Of a stretch of 45,883 nt of DNA, positions 15,733 to 23,877 are shown one piece after another; position 1 is the first letter of the stretch, and each line of letters starts with the position of its first letter. The position numbers and the translations under genes are program-made. This stretch comes from JANMEX01 sp049696015 (GTDB lineage: Bacteria > Pseudomonadota > Alphaproteobacteria > Rhizobiales > Rhizobiaceae). The notes below the pieces were generated by a model. That model searched no databases. It worked only from the letters and a program-made list of their open reading frames with translations, and was not told where the DNA came from. The stretch covers positions 1-45,883 of the forward strand of contig JBAVTG010000054.1 of assembly GCA_049696015.1 (NCBI GenBank), in the 5' to 3' direction.

Positions 15733-18321
15733 CTATTCGAACTTGAGCAGCCGCTCGAGATAGGACCGCTCAAGCTCGGGGCTGAGGGCGTCGCCAAGGC
15801 GCTTGCGGATGGCTTCCAGGATTTCGCGGGCGCGCTGTATGTCGATCTCATCGGGCACTTTTGTTGATTGACCAAAATCCGGACCCTCGGTGGCGCGCGG
15901 CCGGCCCAGCGGGTCGCGGTCGTTGGGGCCGCGCCTGCCGCCCGGCTGCTGACCGCCGCCCTGTTCGCCCATTGCCTGGCGCATCTGGTCCATCAGGCTT
16001 TCCGCGCCTTTGCGCAGCGCTTCCAGCGCATCAGCCTGATCACCGGTGGCCTCATTGGTATCGCCCTCACCCAGATTACGACCGGCCCGACCCATGGCGC
16101 GACCGGCGTCGCCAAGTTCCTCGCCCGGCTCCATGCCAAGGCCGCGCAGGCCGTCCATCATCCTGTTCAACCGCTGCCCAAGCTCGCCCTGCCTGCGGGC
16201 AAGATCGCCCATGCCCTGACCCGAACCTTCGCCCGGATTTTGGCCTTGTTCGCCTTGACCCTGTTGGCCTTGGCCATCTTGTCCCTGACCTTGTTGTTGT
16301 CCACCGGGCTGTTCGCCGCCGTCACCCTGTTCGCCTGGCTGGCGGCCTTGGCGGTAGGTTTCGTCCATCAGCTTTTTTTGGTCGCGCAGGAGCTTGCCCA
16401 GTTCATTGAGCTGGCCTTCCATTTCGGATTGGCCTTCGCCGCCCTTGCCGCTCTTGCCGCGCTGCGCCTGCATGTTGTTCATCATGTCGCGCAGCTGGTT
16501 CAACAATTCGCGCGCCTGATCTTTTGATCCTTGCTTGGCGAGCTCTTCGAGTTTGTCGAGCATCTTCTCGAGATCTGATTGGGACAGTTCCTGTCCGTTC
16601 TGGTCATTTTGCGCCGATTGCGGATTTTTGTCGGCCTGCTCGGCGAGTTCCTTCAAGAACTCATTCATCGCCTGACGCAGCTCGCTCATCAGCTTTTCGA
16701 TTTCCTGATCGGATGCGCCGCGTTCCAGCGCTTCGGAAAGCTTGTCCTGGGCAATTTTCAGACGACGCTCTGCATCCGACAGTGCATTCTTGTCGATCTC
16801 CTTTGCCAATTCCCAAAGGTAGTCGGCCACATCACGCAATTCATCGTCAGTATTGGCATAAGCAAGACGGATGCGAGCGGTCTTGACGCCGAGGAAGTGG
16901 CTCTTGTTTTGAAGTGTTTCTTCCGGGCGCATCAGGATTGCGTCGAGATAATCCAGCACCAGGGGCTTGTCATTGGCATTGCGTGACAGAAGCCGGCGGT
17001 CTTCCGCCATTGCTTTGGCCAGCGGGTGGGCAAATGAATATTCAGGCAGCTTGAAGGTCTTGACCTCGCTTACGGCGGCTTGGCCGGCACCATCTTCGGT
17101 CTTCAGGCTGATCTCGAACGTCTCGCCTGCCAGCGGATGTTCGGTCCAATCCTTGGTGATCTTTGCCGCGCCGCCTGGCGAGGCCTTGCGCGGCAGCGTC
17201 AGCACCTGATCATCGAGCGTGTACAGCGGGCGGGCATCGGGTTTGGCGCCCGTCGGCTTGAACGCGGCGAACCCTTTGACCGCGCCGTAATCATCGACAA
17301 TCTTGTAGGCGAGCGTAACCGCGCCATTCAGCGCGGCAACCGGATCTGCGGCAAAGGTGATCGTCGGCGGCTTGTCTTCAACGATTGTGAAATTCCAGGC
17401 TGCTGCCTGTTGCCCATCTTGCGAAAGGGTGATTGTGCCGCCGGAGCCGAGAATCCCCTTGAGGACGGCGCCGGAAACCGGCGCATCTGATTTGGCTGGC
17501 GCAGCAACGGGATTTCCGTCCTGAAGCAGTGCAAACGCTGGACCCGTGTCACCCGATTTGGGCGTAACGCCGATGCGGACTGTCAATTCGGAATTTTCGG
17601 GAACGGTAATGGTTGCCGGACCGGTGTCCTGAGCACTCGTCAGGAAAATCGGCGCTTTGCCGGTATAGCGCGGCGGTGTCACCCAAGCGTCGATCCGCGG
17701 AGGAACAGGCGCGGCTGCTGCAGGGCCGGTCCAAATGTCGGATATCCGTCCTCCGCCAGAACCAAAAGAATAGGCAAATGCCACAGCAAGGCCCAATGCG
17801 GGCAGGGCGCGCAGTGCGAAGCGATCCTGTTCGTGGGTCTTGGGCGATGGGGATCGGGTTGCAAGATTGCCAAGCTTTGCGGCCATGCGCGACTGATGCT
17901 CGCGCCAAAGGGCGCTGGCAAAATCATCCGGACTGCCGGCGGGTCGATCATCTTGCGCCGCGATCGGCTGGTGCATCAGGGTGTTGCCGGATTCAATGCG
18001 GGCCGTGATCTGGGCGCTTGAGGGAAAGCGGAAGGCGCGCAATGGCCAGAGGCTAGCAACAAATGCCACGCCCAGAGCGGCCAGAAATCCAAATCGTGTC
18101 ATTTCCGGCAGCGCCCGGAACAGGCCTGCCCATGACAGGGTTATCAGCACAGATGCGGTAATGATGGATGGCAGCAGCAGTGGCCAGAGCCGCTCAAACA
18201 GCATGGAAAGCCCTGTCAGGGTCCGCACCCTGGCAAGACCCGACACCGGCGATTCCCTGTGTTCAAGCGCTTTCATTGAATCAAAGATAGCATGCTTCGT
18301 GGCGAAGGCGAGGCGGGACAA
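15733..18321 (-). CDS. TIGR02302 family membrane protein (DUF4175)
   Basis: A large protein (up to 862 residues) of a family restricted mainly to alphaproteobacteria. There are two N-terminal transmembrane helices (PLLLPSIITASVLITLSWAG and FLAALGVAFVASLWPLRAF), a third near residue 175, and a long beta-rich middle part. A charged coiled-coil-like section (about 500-650) and a Gln/Gly-rich low-complexity tract (about 655-705: QGQGQDGQGQQGQGEQGQ) follow. The function is unknown. The start is uncertain: a TTG at 18321 or the ATG at 18276 (MKALEHRESPVS). It follows lysA on the same strand. Confidence 0.88.
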   Translation of the reverse strand: MSRLAFATKHAIFDSMKALEHRESPVSGLARVRTLTGLSMLFERLWPLLLPSIITASVLITLSWAGLFRALPEMTRFGFLAALGVAFVASLWPLRAFRFPSSAQITARIESGNTLMHQPIAAQDDRPAGSPDDFASALWREHQSRMAAKLGNLATRSPSPKTHEQDRFALRALPALGLAVAFAYSFGSGGGRISDIWTGPAAAAPVPPRIDAWVTPPRYTGKAPIFLTSAQDTGPATITVPENSELTVRIGVTPKSGDTGPAFALLQDGNPVAAPAKSDAPVSGAVLKGILGSGGTITLSQDGQQAAAWNFTIVEDKPPTITFAADPVAALNGAVTLAYKIVDDYGAVKGFAAFKPTGAKPDARPLYTLDDQVLTLPRKASPGGAAKITKDWTEHPLAGETFEISLKTEDGAGQAAVSEVKTFKLPEYSFAHPLAKAMAEDRRLLSRNANDKPLVLDYLDAILMRPEETLQNKSHFLGVKTARIRLAYANTDDELRDVADYLWELAKEIDKNALSDAERRLKIAQDKLSEALERGASDQEIEKLMSELRQAMNEFLKELAEQADKNPQSAQNDQNGQELSQSDLEKMLDKLEELAKQGSKDQARELLNQLRDMMNNMQAQRGKSGKGGEGQSEMEGQLNELGKLLRDQKKLMDETYRQGRQPGEQGDGGEQPGGQQQGQGQDGQGQQGQGEQGQNPGEGSGQGMGDLARRQGELGQRLNRMMDGLRGLGMEPGEELGDAGRAMGRAGRNLGEGDTNEATGDQADALEALRKGAESLMDQMRQAMGEQGGGQQPGGRRGPNDRDPLGRPRATEGPDFGQSTKVPDEIDIQRAREILEAIRKRLGDALSPELERSYLERLLKFE

Positions 18322-18350
18322 GAATTTGTGATGAACAATCCCTGCGGATT

Positions 18351-19616
18351 TCAGAGCCAGTCCGGAATTGAATCCAAACTGATCAGGTCCTCATAGGTCC
18401 GGCGCGGGCGGATGACATGGAACTGATCGCCATTGACGAGCACTTCGGGCACCAAAAGTCTTGAATTGTAAGTGCCGGACTGCACAGCGCCATAGGCGCC
18501 TGCCGTGCTGACTGACAGCAGATCGCCGGGTTCCGGCAGCTGCATTTCACGGTCGAGCGCCAAATAGTCGCCGGTTTCGCAGACCGGGCCAACAATGTCC
18601 GCGGTAATGCGCGGGGCGTTGATGTCAGCCTCTGCCACCGGCGCGATGTGATGATAGGCGTCGTACAGTGTCGGCCTGATCAGATCGTTCATGGCTGCGT
18701 CGACGATGACAAAATTCTTGTGGTCGCCGCCTTTGACGTAAATCACCGAGGTGACGAGAATGCCGGCATTGCCGACGATCAGGCGGCCGGGTTCAACCAG
18801 AACCTTCATGCCGAGCGCGCCACAATGCTTTCGCACGATGTCGCCATAGGCTTCGGGAAGCGGCGGTGGTTCATTGTCCATGCGATAAGGAATGCCAAGG
18901 CCGCCGCCCAGATCTATATGACTGATTTTATGGCCGTCGGCTTTCAGGGCCAGCGCCAATTCTGCCAGCAGTTTGATGGCTTCATCAAAGGGCTCGAGAT
19001 CAATGATCTGCGAGCCGATGTGCATGTCGATGCCCACTGCCTCCAGCCCTGGCAATTCGGCGGCGCGGGCATAGGCTTGGCGGGCTTCATCGTAGGGGAT
19101 GCCGAACTTGTTTTCTTTTCTGCCGGTCGAAATCTTCTTGTGGGTTCTGGCATCCACATCCGGGTTGATGCGGATGGAGACAGGTGCGATCTTGCCTGCT
19201 GCCACGGCACGTGCGGAAAGAAGTTCGAGCTCCGGCCGGGACTCGACATTGAAGCAGTGGATGCCTGCAGCCAGCGCATAATCCATTTCGTCCGCCGTCT
19301 TGCCGACGCCGGAAAAGACGATTTTGGAGGCCGGAATGCCTGCGGCGAGCGCGCGGCGCAGCTCGCCTTGTGAAACCACATCTGCGCCTGCGCCAAGTCT
19401 GGCGAGGGTCTTGATAACGGCCTGGTTGGAATTGGCCTTCATCGCATAGCAGACCAGGGCGTCCAGTCCTTTCAAACCCGCCGAAAACACTTTGAAATGG
19501 CGCTCAAGCGTGGCGGTCGAGTAGCAATAAAACGGAGTGCCGACCGCAGCCGCGATCTGCGGCACGGGCACGTCTTCGGCGTGGAGCACGCCATCGCGGT
19601 AGTGGAAATGATTCAC
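18351..19616 (-). CDS. lysA: Diaminopimelate decarboxylase
   Basis: 421 residues of the fold-type III PLP family. The PLP lysine is in VCYAMKANSNQ (Lys60), with the glycine loop LGGGLGIPY, substrate residues in HIGSQI and EPGRLIVGNAG, and the second-half Cys motif GPVCETGD. It decarboxylates meso-diaminopimelate to lysine in the cytosol. It starts at a GTG at 19616. The small lipoprotein gene lies 24 bp upstream and TIGR02302 downstream, so it is probably in one operon with argH. Confidence 0.96.
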   Translation of the reverse strand: MNHFHYRDGVLHAEDVPVPQIAAAVGTPFYCYSTATLERHFKVFSAGLKGLDALVCYAMKANSNQAVIKTLARLGAGADVVSQGELRRALAAGIPASKIVFSGVGKTADEMDYALAAGIHCFNVESRPELELLSARAVAAGKIAPVSIRINPDVDARTHKKISTGRKENKFGIPYDEARQAYARAAELPGLEAVGIDMHIGSQIIDLEPFDEAIKLLAELALALKADGHKISHIDLGGGLGIPYRMDNEPPPLPEAYGDIVRKHCGALGMKVLVEPGRLIVGNAGILVTSVIYVKGGDHKNFVIVDAAMNDLIRPTLYDAYHHIAPVAEADINAPRITADIVGPVCETGDYLALDREMQLPEPGDLLSVSTAGAYGAVQSGTYNSRLLVPEVLVNGDQFHVIRPRRTYEDLISLDSIPDWL

Positions 19617-19640
19617 GGGACGCCTGCTGATTTCAGGAAA

Positions 19641-19823
19641 TTACTGGATAAGGCCATCAAGGATGAAGCGTTTGTCTTCGGCCTGCGTCTCGACGGCTTT
19701 TTCACCGGCGGAGGTCGGATTGGCAGCGGCGGACGGCGCTTCAAGCGGACCACGGCGGCCGCAGGCGGAGAGGGAGGCTGCGGCCAAACAAAGGACAAGC
19801 AGGATTGCAGGAATTTTGATCAT
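19641..19823 (-). CDS. lptM: Small lipoprotein (LptM/YifL-like)
   Basis: A 60-residue precursor from the ATG at 19823 with a GGAAC ribosome site. A classical lipoprotein signal (MIKIPAILLVLCLAAASLSA) is followed by the lipobox cysteine and the typical CGRRGPLEAP start of the mature YifL/LptM type. In enterobacteria LptM assists LptD assembly; a shared role here is inference from the motif and from its position upstream of lysA. The frame stays open further upstream to 19880, but the signal peptide fixes the start. Confidence 0.85.
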   Translation of the reverse strand: MIKIPAILLVLCLAAASLSACGRRGPLEAPSAAANPTSAGEKAVETQAEDKRFILDGLIQ

Positions 19824-19896
19824 TGTAGTTCCAATCCGGAAGGCGCATTGGCTTTGCCTTAGTGCATTTCCGCTTGGCAAACCAGAGCGGACGGCA

Positions 19897-20298
19897 TCAA
19901 TTCATCACCGAGACAGTTGGCAAACCAAGGTGTCCTTCCATCATCGTGAAGTCCCGGTCTTTGTGGAGAAGCGGTATCCTGTTTTCAATGCACCATGTCG
20001 CAATGAGAAGATCGATCGATCCGCGCGGCGTAATTCCCTTCGAGCGAAGCAGGCGATAGTTGGCAGCCGCGCTACGCGCCATTTCCTTGCCACCGATGGC
20101 AACCATCTCGAATTCAAGCATCATCCGCTCGACTTTTCTGGCTTGGTGTTCATTGGGAATGCCACGTAAAATTTCCAGTAAAATCAGGTCGGGGACAATT
20201 ATTCTACTGACCAGGATCGCTCCATCCAATTGACGGGCGAAAGGACTTCGAGGGTTCCGAAAATAATCGATCCATACGCTGGTATCGGCGACAAGCAT
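19897..20298 (-). CDS. vapC: VapC-type PIN-domain ribonuclease toxin
   Basis: 133 residues. The four PIN acidic positions are visible: Asp5 (VADTSVWIDYF), Glu42 (LLEILRG), Asp96 (SIDLLIATW) and Asp114/116 (HKDRDF). VapC toxins cleave RNA, often initiator tRNA or rRNA, when the antitoxin is lost; the target here is unknown. The ATG lies 5 bp after the vapB stop, as expected for a toxin-antitoxin pair. The pair sits between argH and the lptM-lysA genes. Confidence 0.92.
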   Translation of the reverse strand: MLVADTSVWIDYFRNPRSPFARQLDGAILVSRIIVPDLILLEILRGIPNEHQARKVERMMLEFEMVAIGGKEMARSAAANYRLLRSKGITPRGSIDLLIATWCIENRIPLLHKDRDFTMMEGHLGLPTVSVMN

Positions 20299-20303
20299 CG
20301 CGG

Positions 20304-20495
20304 TTACTCACGGCGCCATTGATCCAAGTCACCTTCCCACTCAATTTTCCCTCTGAGCTCGCGGATCAAATGTTGCCTTTTGATGGCAATCTGCGCTTCA
20401 AGCGCTTTCTCCACGGTTTCGCGTTTGGTCTTCGTGCCCATGGCCTTCATGGCGTCGGCCATCAGCTTGTCGTCGATTTCAATGTTGGTGCGCAT
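20304..20495 (-). CDS. vapB: VapB-type ribbon-helix-helix antitoxin
   Basis: 63 residues from the ATG at 20495. The N-terminal half, MRTNIEIDDKLMADAMKAMG then KTKRETVEKAL, is a ribbon-helix-helix DNA-binding fold of the VapB type-2 (DUF2191) kind. The C-terminal ELRGKIEWEGDLDQWRRE would wrap VapC. It should neutralise the toxin and repress its own operon by binding the palindrome just upstream (20506-20532). The frame open to 20531 runs into that operator and is not used. Confidence 0.9.
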   Translation of the reverse strand: MRTNIEIDDKLMADAMKAMGTKTKRETVEKALEAQIAIKRQHLIRELRGKIEWEGDLDQWRRE

Positions 20496-20505
20496 GGCGG
20501 CCTCG

Positions 20506-20532
20506 TGTGTATGATTTTGTGGATTATACACA
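20506..20532 (-). promoter_or_regulatory. vapBC promoter and probable operator
   Basis: An inverted repeat TGTGTAT (20506-20512) / ATACACA (20526-20532), half-sites 20 bp centre to centre, lies 10-37 bp upstream of the vapB ATG. On the minus strand a perfect -10 TATAAT (20528-20523) overlaps the upstream half-site; the -35 (TTGCTC, 16-bp spacer) is weak. Overlap of an RHH-sized palindrome with the -10 fits autorepression by VapB-VapC. Confidence 0.6.
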
Positions 20533-20561
20533 TAATGGCGAATGGAGCAAAGAGAAGACGC

Positions 20562-21962
20562 TCACACCTTGGCGACGCGCTTTCTCCAATAGCTGATCTG
20601 TTTTTTCACTTGCGCAGGAGCGGTGCCGCCGAAGGACGTGCGGCTGCGGACAGACTTGTCGACACTGAGGACCGAAAAGACATCAGCGGTGATTTCAGGG
20701 TGAATGGCCTGCAAGTCTGCCAATTTCAGCTTTTCCAGGGTTGTATTCTGCTTCTCGGCCAGAGCCACAGCGCGCCCCGTCACATGATGGGCATCGCGAA
20801 AGGGAATGCCAACAACGCGCACCAGCCAATCGGCAAGATCGGTTGCCGTTGAAAAGCCGGACCCTGCGGCCTTTTTCATGGCGGCGGTCTTGATCTCCAT
20901 GTCGGCGACCATGCCGGTCATGGCTGCAAGCCCAAGCTCGAGCGACTCGGCGGCATCGAACGTGGCTTCCTTGTCTTCCTGCATGTCCTTGGAATAGGCC
21001 AGCGGCAGACCTTTCATCACCATGAGCAAACCGATCAGATGGCCCGTGATGCGTCCGGTCTTGGCGCGCACCAATTCAGCGGCGTCCGGGTTCTTCTTCT
21101 GCGGCATGATCGAAGAGCCAGTCGAAAAAGCATCAGACAGGCGAATGAAGCCGAATTGCGGTGTTGACCACAGCACGATCTCTTCGGCAAAGCGCGACAG
21201 GTGCGTCGCTGCCATCGAAGCTGCCGCCAAGAACTCCAGGGCGAAGTCGCGGTCGGAAACTGAATCGATCGAGTTGCGTGTCGGTTCACGGAAAGACAGC
21301 GCTTTTGCGGTCATGTGCCGGTCAATCGGGAATCCGGTGCCGGCGAGTGCTGCCGCGCCGAGCGGGCATTCGTTCATTCGCGTCCGGGCATCGGCGAAGC
21401 GCGACAGGTCGCGGCCGAACATTTCGACATAGGCCATCAGGTGATGTCCGAAGGTGACCGGTTGGGCCGATTGCAAATGGGTGAAGCCTGGCATGACGGT
21501 GGCCGCGTGCAGCTCCGCCTTGGCGAGCAGTGTCTCAATCAGGGCTTTAAGCGATGAAATCGTCTGGTCAGCGCGATCACGCACCCACATTCGAAAATCA
21601 ACTGCCACCTGATCGTTGCGCGAGCGGGCGGTATGCAGCCTTCCGGCGGCAGGTCCGATGATCTCGGCAAGACGTGCTTCGACATTCATGTGAATGTCTT
21701 CACGGTCGCGGCGAAATTCGAACTGCCCGCTCTCGATTTCGGTCAAAACAGCGTGAAGACCCTTTTCGATTGCACTTTGGTCTTCCGCCTTGATGATGCC
21801 CTGGTGTACCAGCATGCGGCTATGAGCGATGGAGCCGGCAATATCTTGCGCATACAGTTTGCGGTCAAAGCCAATTGAGGCGTTGATCTCTTCCATGATG
21901 GCGGAAGGCCCGGCGGCAAAGCGGCCGCCCCACATTTCGTTGCTGGTCTTCTTGTCCGCCAT
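20562..21962 (-). CDS. argH: Argininosuccinate lyase
   Basis: 466 residues of the fumarase/aspartase superfamily. The signature loop GSSIMPQKKNPD is near residue 280, with RSRNDQVAVDFRMW, PGFTHLQSAQPVTFGHH and WGGRF at the N-terminus. It releases arginine and fumarate from argininosuccinate. The ATG at 21962 (MADKKTSNEMWGG) has AAGG upstream; the frame open to 22022 overlaps the divergent tlpA and is not protein-like. It is the probable head of an operon now interrupted by vapBC. Confidence 0.97.
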   Translation of the reverse strand: MADKKTSNEMWGGRFAAGPSAIMEEINASIGFDRKLYAQDIAGSIAHSRMLVHQGIIKAEDQSAIEKGLHAVLTEIESGQFEFRRDREDIHMNVEARLAEIIGPAAGRLHTARSRNDQVAVDFRMWVRDRADQTISSLKALIETLLAKAELHAATVMPGFTHLQSAQPVTFGHHLMAYVEMFGRDLSRFADARTRMNECPLGAAALAGTGFPIDRHMTAKALSFREPTRNSIDSVSDRDFALEFLAAASMAATHLSRFAEEIVLWSTPQFGFIRLSDAFSTGSSIMPQKKNPDAAELVRAKTGRITGHLIGLLMVMKGLPLAYSKDMQEDKEATFDAAESLELGLAAMTGMVADMEIKTAAMKKAAGSGFSTATDLADWLVRVVGIPFRDAHHVTGRAVALAEKQNTTLEKLKLADLQAIHPEITADVFSVLSVDKSVRSRTSFGGTAPAQVKKQISYWRKRVAKV

Positions 21963-21994
21963 GCCATCGCCTTGAGAAACTGGAGTATTCAAAC

Positions 21995-22666
21995 TTGACC
22001 GAACCGAAGCCGGCCGCCCCAAAACCCATCAAGCTGATAGGCCTTGCCGCACTTGCCGGTCTACTCGCCGGAGCCGTGGCGGTATACGTGAACGGAGCCG
22101 GTTCTGTCCATGGCGAGGTTGAGACTGCCGCAGGACTTGCGGCTGAATGTTCGGTGGCGGCGGAAACGGCAGCCAAGTTGAATGCTGCCGCCGTCGGCGA
22201 TGTGGCAGCCATGTTGCCTGCAAATCCGCCTAAACAGCTTTCATCGCTGGCTTTCAATGGCGCAGACGGCAAACAGGTGAGCCTTGCCGATTTCAAGGGA
22301 CGCACCGTGCTTTTGAACTTGTGGGCAACATGGTGCGTGCCATGCCGCGAAGAAATGCCTGCGCTGGATGCGCTGCAGGCCAAGGCAGGCGATGCCTCTT
22401 TTGAAGTTGTTGCAGTCAATGTTGATACCGATACGGAAGGCAAGCGGGCCCGCTTTCTCGCCGAGACCGGAATCAAATCGTTGAAAGACTATTCGGAGCC
22501 GACGATGGCGCTTTTCAATACGGCCAAGAAGCAAGGCCTCGCGCTCGGTTTGCCGGTGACGCTTCTGATCGGCAAGGATGGGTGCCTGTTGTCAGCCATG
22601 AACGGCCCGGCCAACTGGGCGGGAGCCGACGCGCTGAGGCTGATTGCGACTGCCAAGGGATTGTGA
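21995..22666 (+). CDS. tlpA: Thiol:disulphide interchange protein TlpA
   Basis: A 223-residue membrane-anchored thioredoxin. A short cytoplasmic N-terminus and one helix (LIGLAALAGLLAGAVAVYV) are followed by a periplasmic domain with the active site WATWCVPC (Cys114/Cys117) and cis-Pro in GLPVTLLIG. Two further cysteines (Cys52 and Cys197) fit the structural disulphide described in rhizobial TlpA. TlpA reduces copper-protein precursors during cytochrome oxidase assembly. It starts at a TTG with GGAG ten bases upstream. It is divergent from argH and followed by the yjbR gene two bases after its stop. Confidence 0.92.
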   Translation: MTEPKPAAPKPIKLIGLAALAGLLAGAVAVYVNGAGSVHGEVETAAGLAAECSVAAETAAKLNAAAVGDVAAMLPANPPKQLSSLAFNGADGKQVSLADFKGRTVLLNLWATWCVPCREEMPALDALQAKAGDASFEVVAVNVDTDTEGKRARFLAETGIKSLKDYSEPTMALFNTAKKQGLALGLPVTLLIGKDGCLLSAMNGPANWAGADALRLIATAKGL

Positions 22667-22668
22667 GC

Positions 22669-22995
22669 ATGGCGAGCGCACAGGATGTGGCAAGGCTGGC
22701 ATCGTCGCTTCCCGAGGTGGAAGCCAAGTCGCATTTTGACACTCCGGATTTTCGTGTTCGCAACAAGATATTCGCGTCGCTCAAGAATGATCAGATTGCC
22801 GTCGTCAAGCTAACGCCAGAGCAGCAGGACGTGATGTGCGCGGCTGAACCGAAGGTATTTGTAGCGCTGGCGAACAGCTGGGGACGGCAAGGGTGGACGC
22901 AAATCCTGCTCGAAAAGGCTGACGAAGCTGTGTTGTTGGCTGGCTTGCAGACCGCATGGCGCAATGTTGCGCCAAAGCGGCTGGGCGGCGCTTAA
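22669..22995 (+). CDS. MmcQ/YjbR family protein
   Basis: 108 residues, complete for this small family: SLPEVEAKSHFDTPDFRVRNKIFASL, LTPEQQDVMCAAEP and WGRQGWTQILLEKADEA are characteristic. The fold resembles DNA-binding type II secretion-chaperone-like proteins, but no function is established. It begins two bases after the tlpA stop, suggesting co-translation, and its last four bases overlap the convergent dihaem cytochrome gene. Confidence 0.88.
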   Translation: MASAQDVARLASSLPEVEAKSHFDTPDFRVRNKIFASLKNDQIAVVKLTPEQQDVMCAAEPKVFVALANSWGRQGWTQILLEKADEAVLLAGLQTAWRNVAPKRLGGA

Positions 22996-23429
22996 TCGTC
23001 GCCGAATCTGCCGTTTTCGGCACCTTGGTGGCAAGCCGTGCAATTGGCGAAGCTGCCGGCTTTTTTCAGCTGTGCAGGCGAAACCTCTTCGCTGTGCGCG
23101 CGAACAAACCAGGTTCTTTCGCTGATCCGCAATACGGGCGTGCCGTCGGGTTTGATTGCATCGGCGCTGTCTTTGCCAGCATTTGCAAGAAGGTAAAGGC
23201 TGATGTCTGCGGCCAGTTTTTCATCCAGGCTGGCATCTTCGCCGAAATGCTCCTTGAGGCCCGACATGATGGCGCTCCAGGAACTCGCGGGCAGCAAGTT
23301 TGGCGGATAGGCCATGTGGCAGGCCGAACATTCGGCTTTGAAGCTCTGGTCTGTGACGACTGCATCCTGTGCGGTTGCGCCAGTTGCAGACAGTGCCAGT
23401 GCGGCAATTGCAAATCTTACGGTTTTCAT
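22992..23429 (-). CDS. Dihaem cytochrome c (DHC family)
   Basis: A 145-residue precursor with a Sec signal (MKTVRFAIAALALSATGATA, cleavage near 20). Two c-type haem sites, CSACH at 34-38 and CTACH at 130-134, flank the region LPASSWSAIMSGLKEHFGED characteristic of the DHC family (PF09626). DHC passes electrons to SHP in Rhodobacter. The ATG at 23429 has GGAAG upstream and is preferred over the longer frame. It is the last gene of the cytochrome b-shp-dhc cluster, 14 bp after shp. The same HFGEDASL motif occurs in the DHC domain fused to the cytochrome b. Confidence 0.9.
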   Translation of the reverse strand: MKTVRFAIAALALSATGATAQDAVVTDQSFKAECSACHMAYPPNLLPASSWSAIMSGLKEHFGEDASLDEKLAADISLYLLANAGKDSADAIKPDGTPVLRISERTWFVRAHSEEVSPAQLKKAGSFANCTACHQGAENGRFGDD

Positions 23430-23443
23430 CTTGATCTTCCTTG

Positions 23444-23866
23444 TCATTTGGAATTCAGCCAGGTGATCACGTCGCCAATCTCTTTGGCCGAGCAGTCGCG
23501 GCCCAGCACCGAATTGCAGTTCCGGCCTGCCCATTTTTCAACCTTGGCCAAATCGGTGAAGCGCTGGGGTGCAGCCGATACGGCCATCGGGTCGATGGCC
23601 TTGCCTGCGCGTGTCATGCCGACCTGTGTTGGATCCTTTGTATGGCACGTCGTGCAGGACGGTGTTTCGGGGCCGCCGCCGCTGTGGGTTGCCAGAAAGA
23701 ATGCTTCACCGTCGGCTGCGGCAAATCCCGAAAAAGCCGGATCTGCCGTTTTGGCAAGTTCGGCATAGTGTTTGATCACTTCATCTTGCGCAGGGCCGGC
23801 ATGGACTGCTGCGGGCGCAAGCCAGGTAAGTGCGAGGAGAATGGCCATAGGGCGAGTATGTCTCAT
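23444..23866 (-). CDS. SHP-type oxygen-binding cytochrome c (DUF1924)
   Basis: A 140-residue precursor with a signal peptide (MRHTRPMAILLALTWLAPAA, then VHAG). There is one haem site, CTTCH, at 71-75. The C-terminal KWAGRNCNSVLGRDCSAKEI (Cys117, Cys125) matches the DUF1924/SHP family. In Rhodobacter SHP an Asn is the labile sixth haem ligand, allowing O2, NO or other small ligands to bind; Asn116 or a neighbour is the likely equivalent here (inference). The ATG at 23866 has AAAGGA upstream. It lies 11 bp after the cytochrome b fusion gene and 14 bp before dhc. Confidence 0.87.
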   Translation of the reverse strand: MRHTRPMAILLALTWLAPAAVHAGPAQDEVIKHYAELAKTADPAFSGFAAADGEAFFLATHSGGGPETPSCTTCHTKDPTQVGMTRAGKAIDPMAVSAAPQRFTDLAKVEKWAGRNCNSVLGRDCSAKEIGDVITWLNSK

Positions 23867-23877
23867 ATTGTGTCCTT

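Noticed and set aside
15861..16527. Two long plus-strand frames opposite the TIGR02302 gene
   Set aside because: They mirror the Gln/Gly-rich and charged region of the real gene and have no family resemblance.
18648..19373. 241-residue plus-strand frame opposite lysA
   Set aside because: lysA on the other strand is fully supported by its catalytic motifs; the opposite frame has no recognisable domain.
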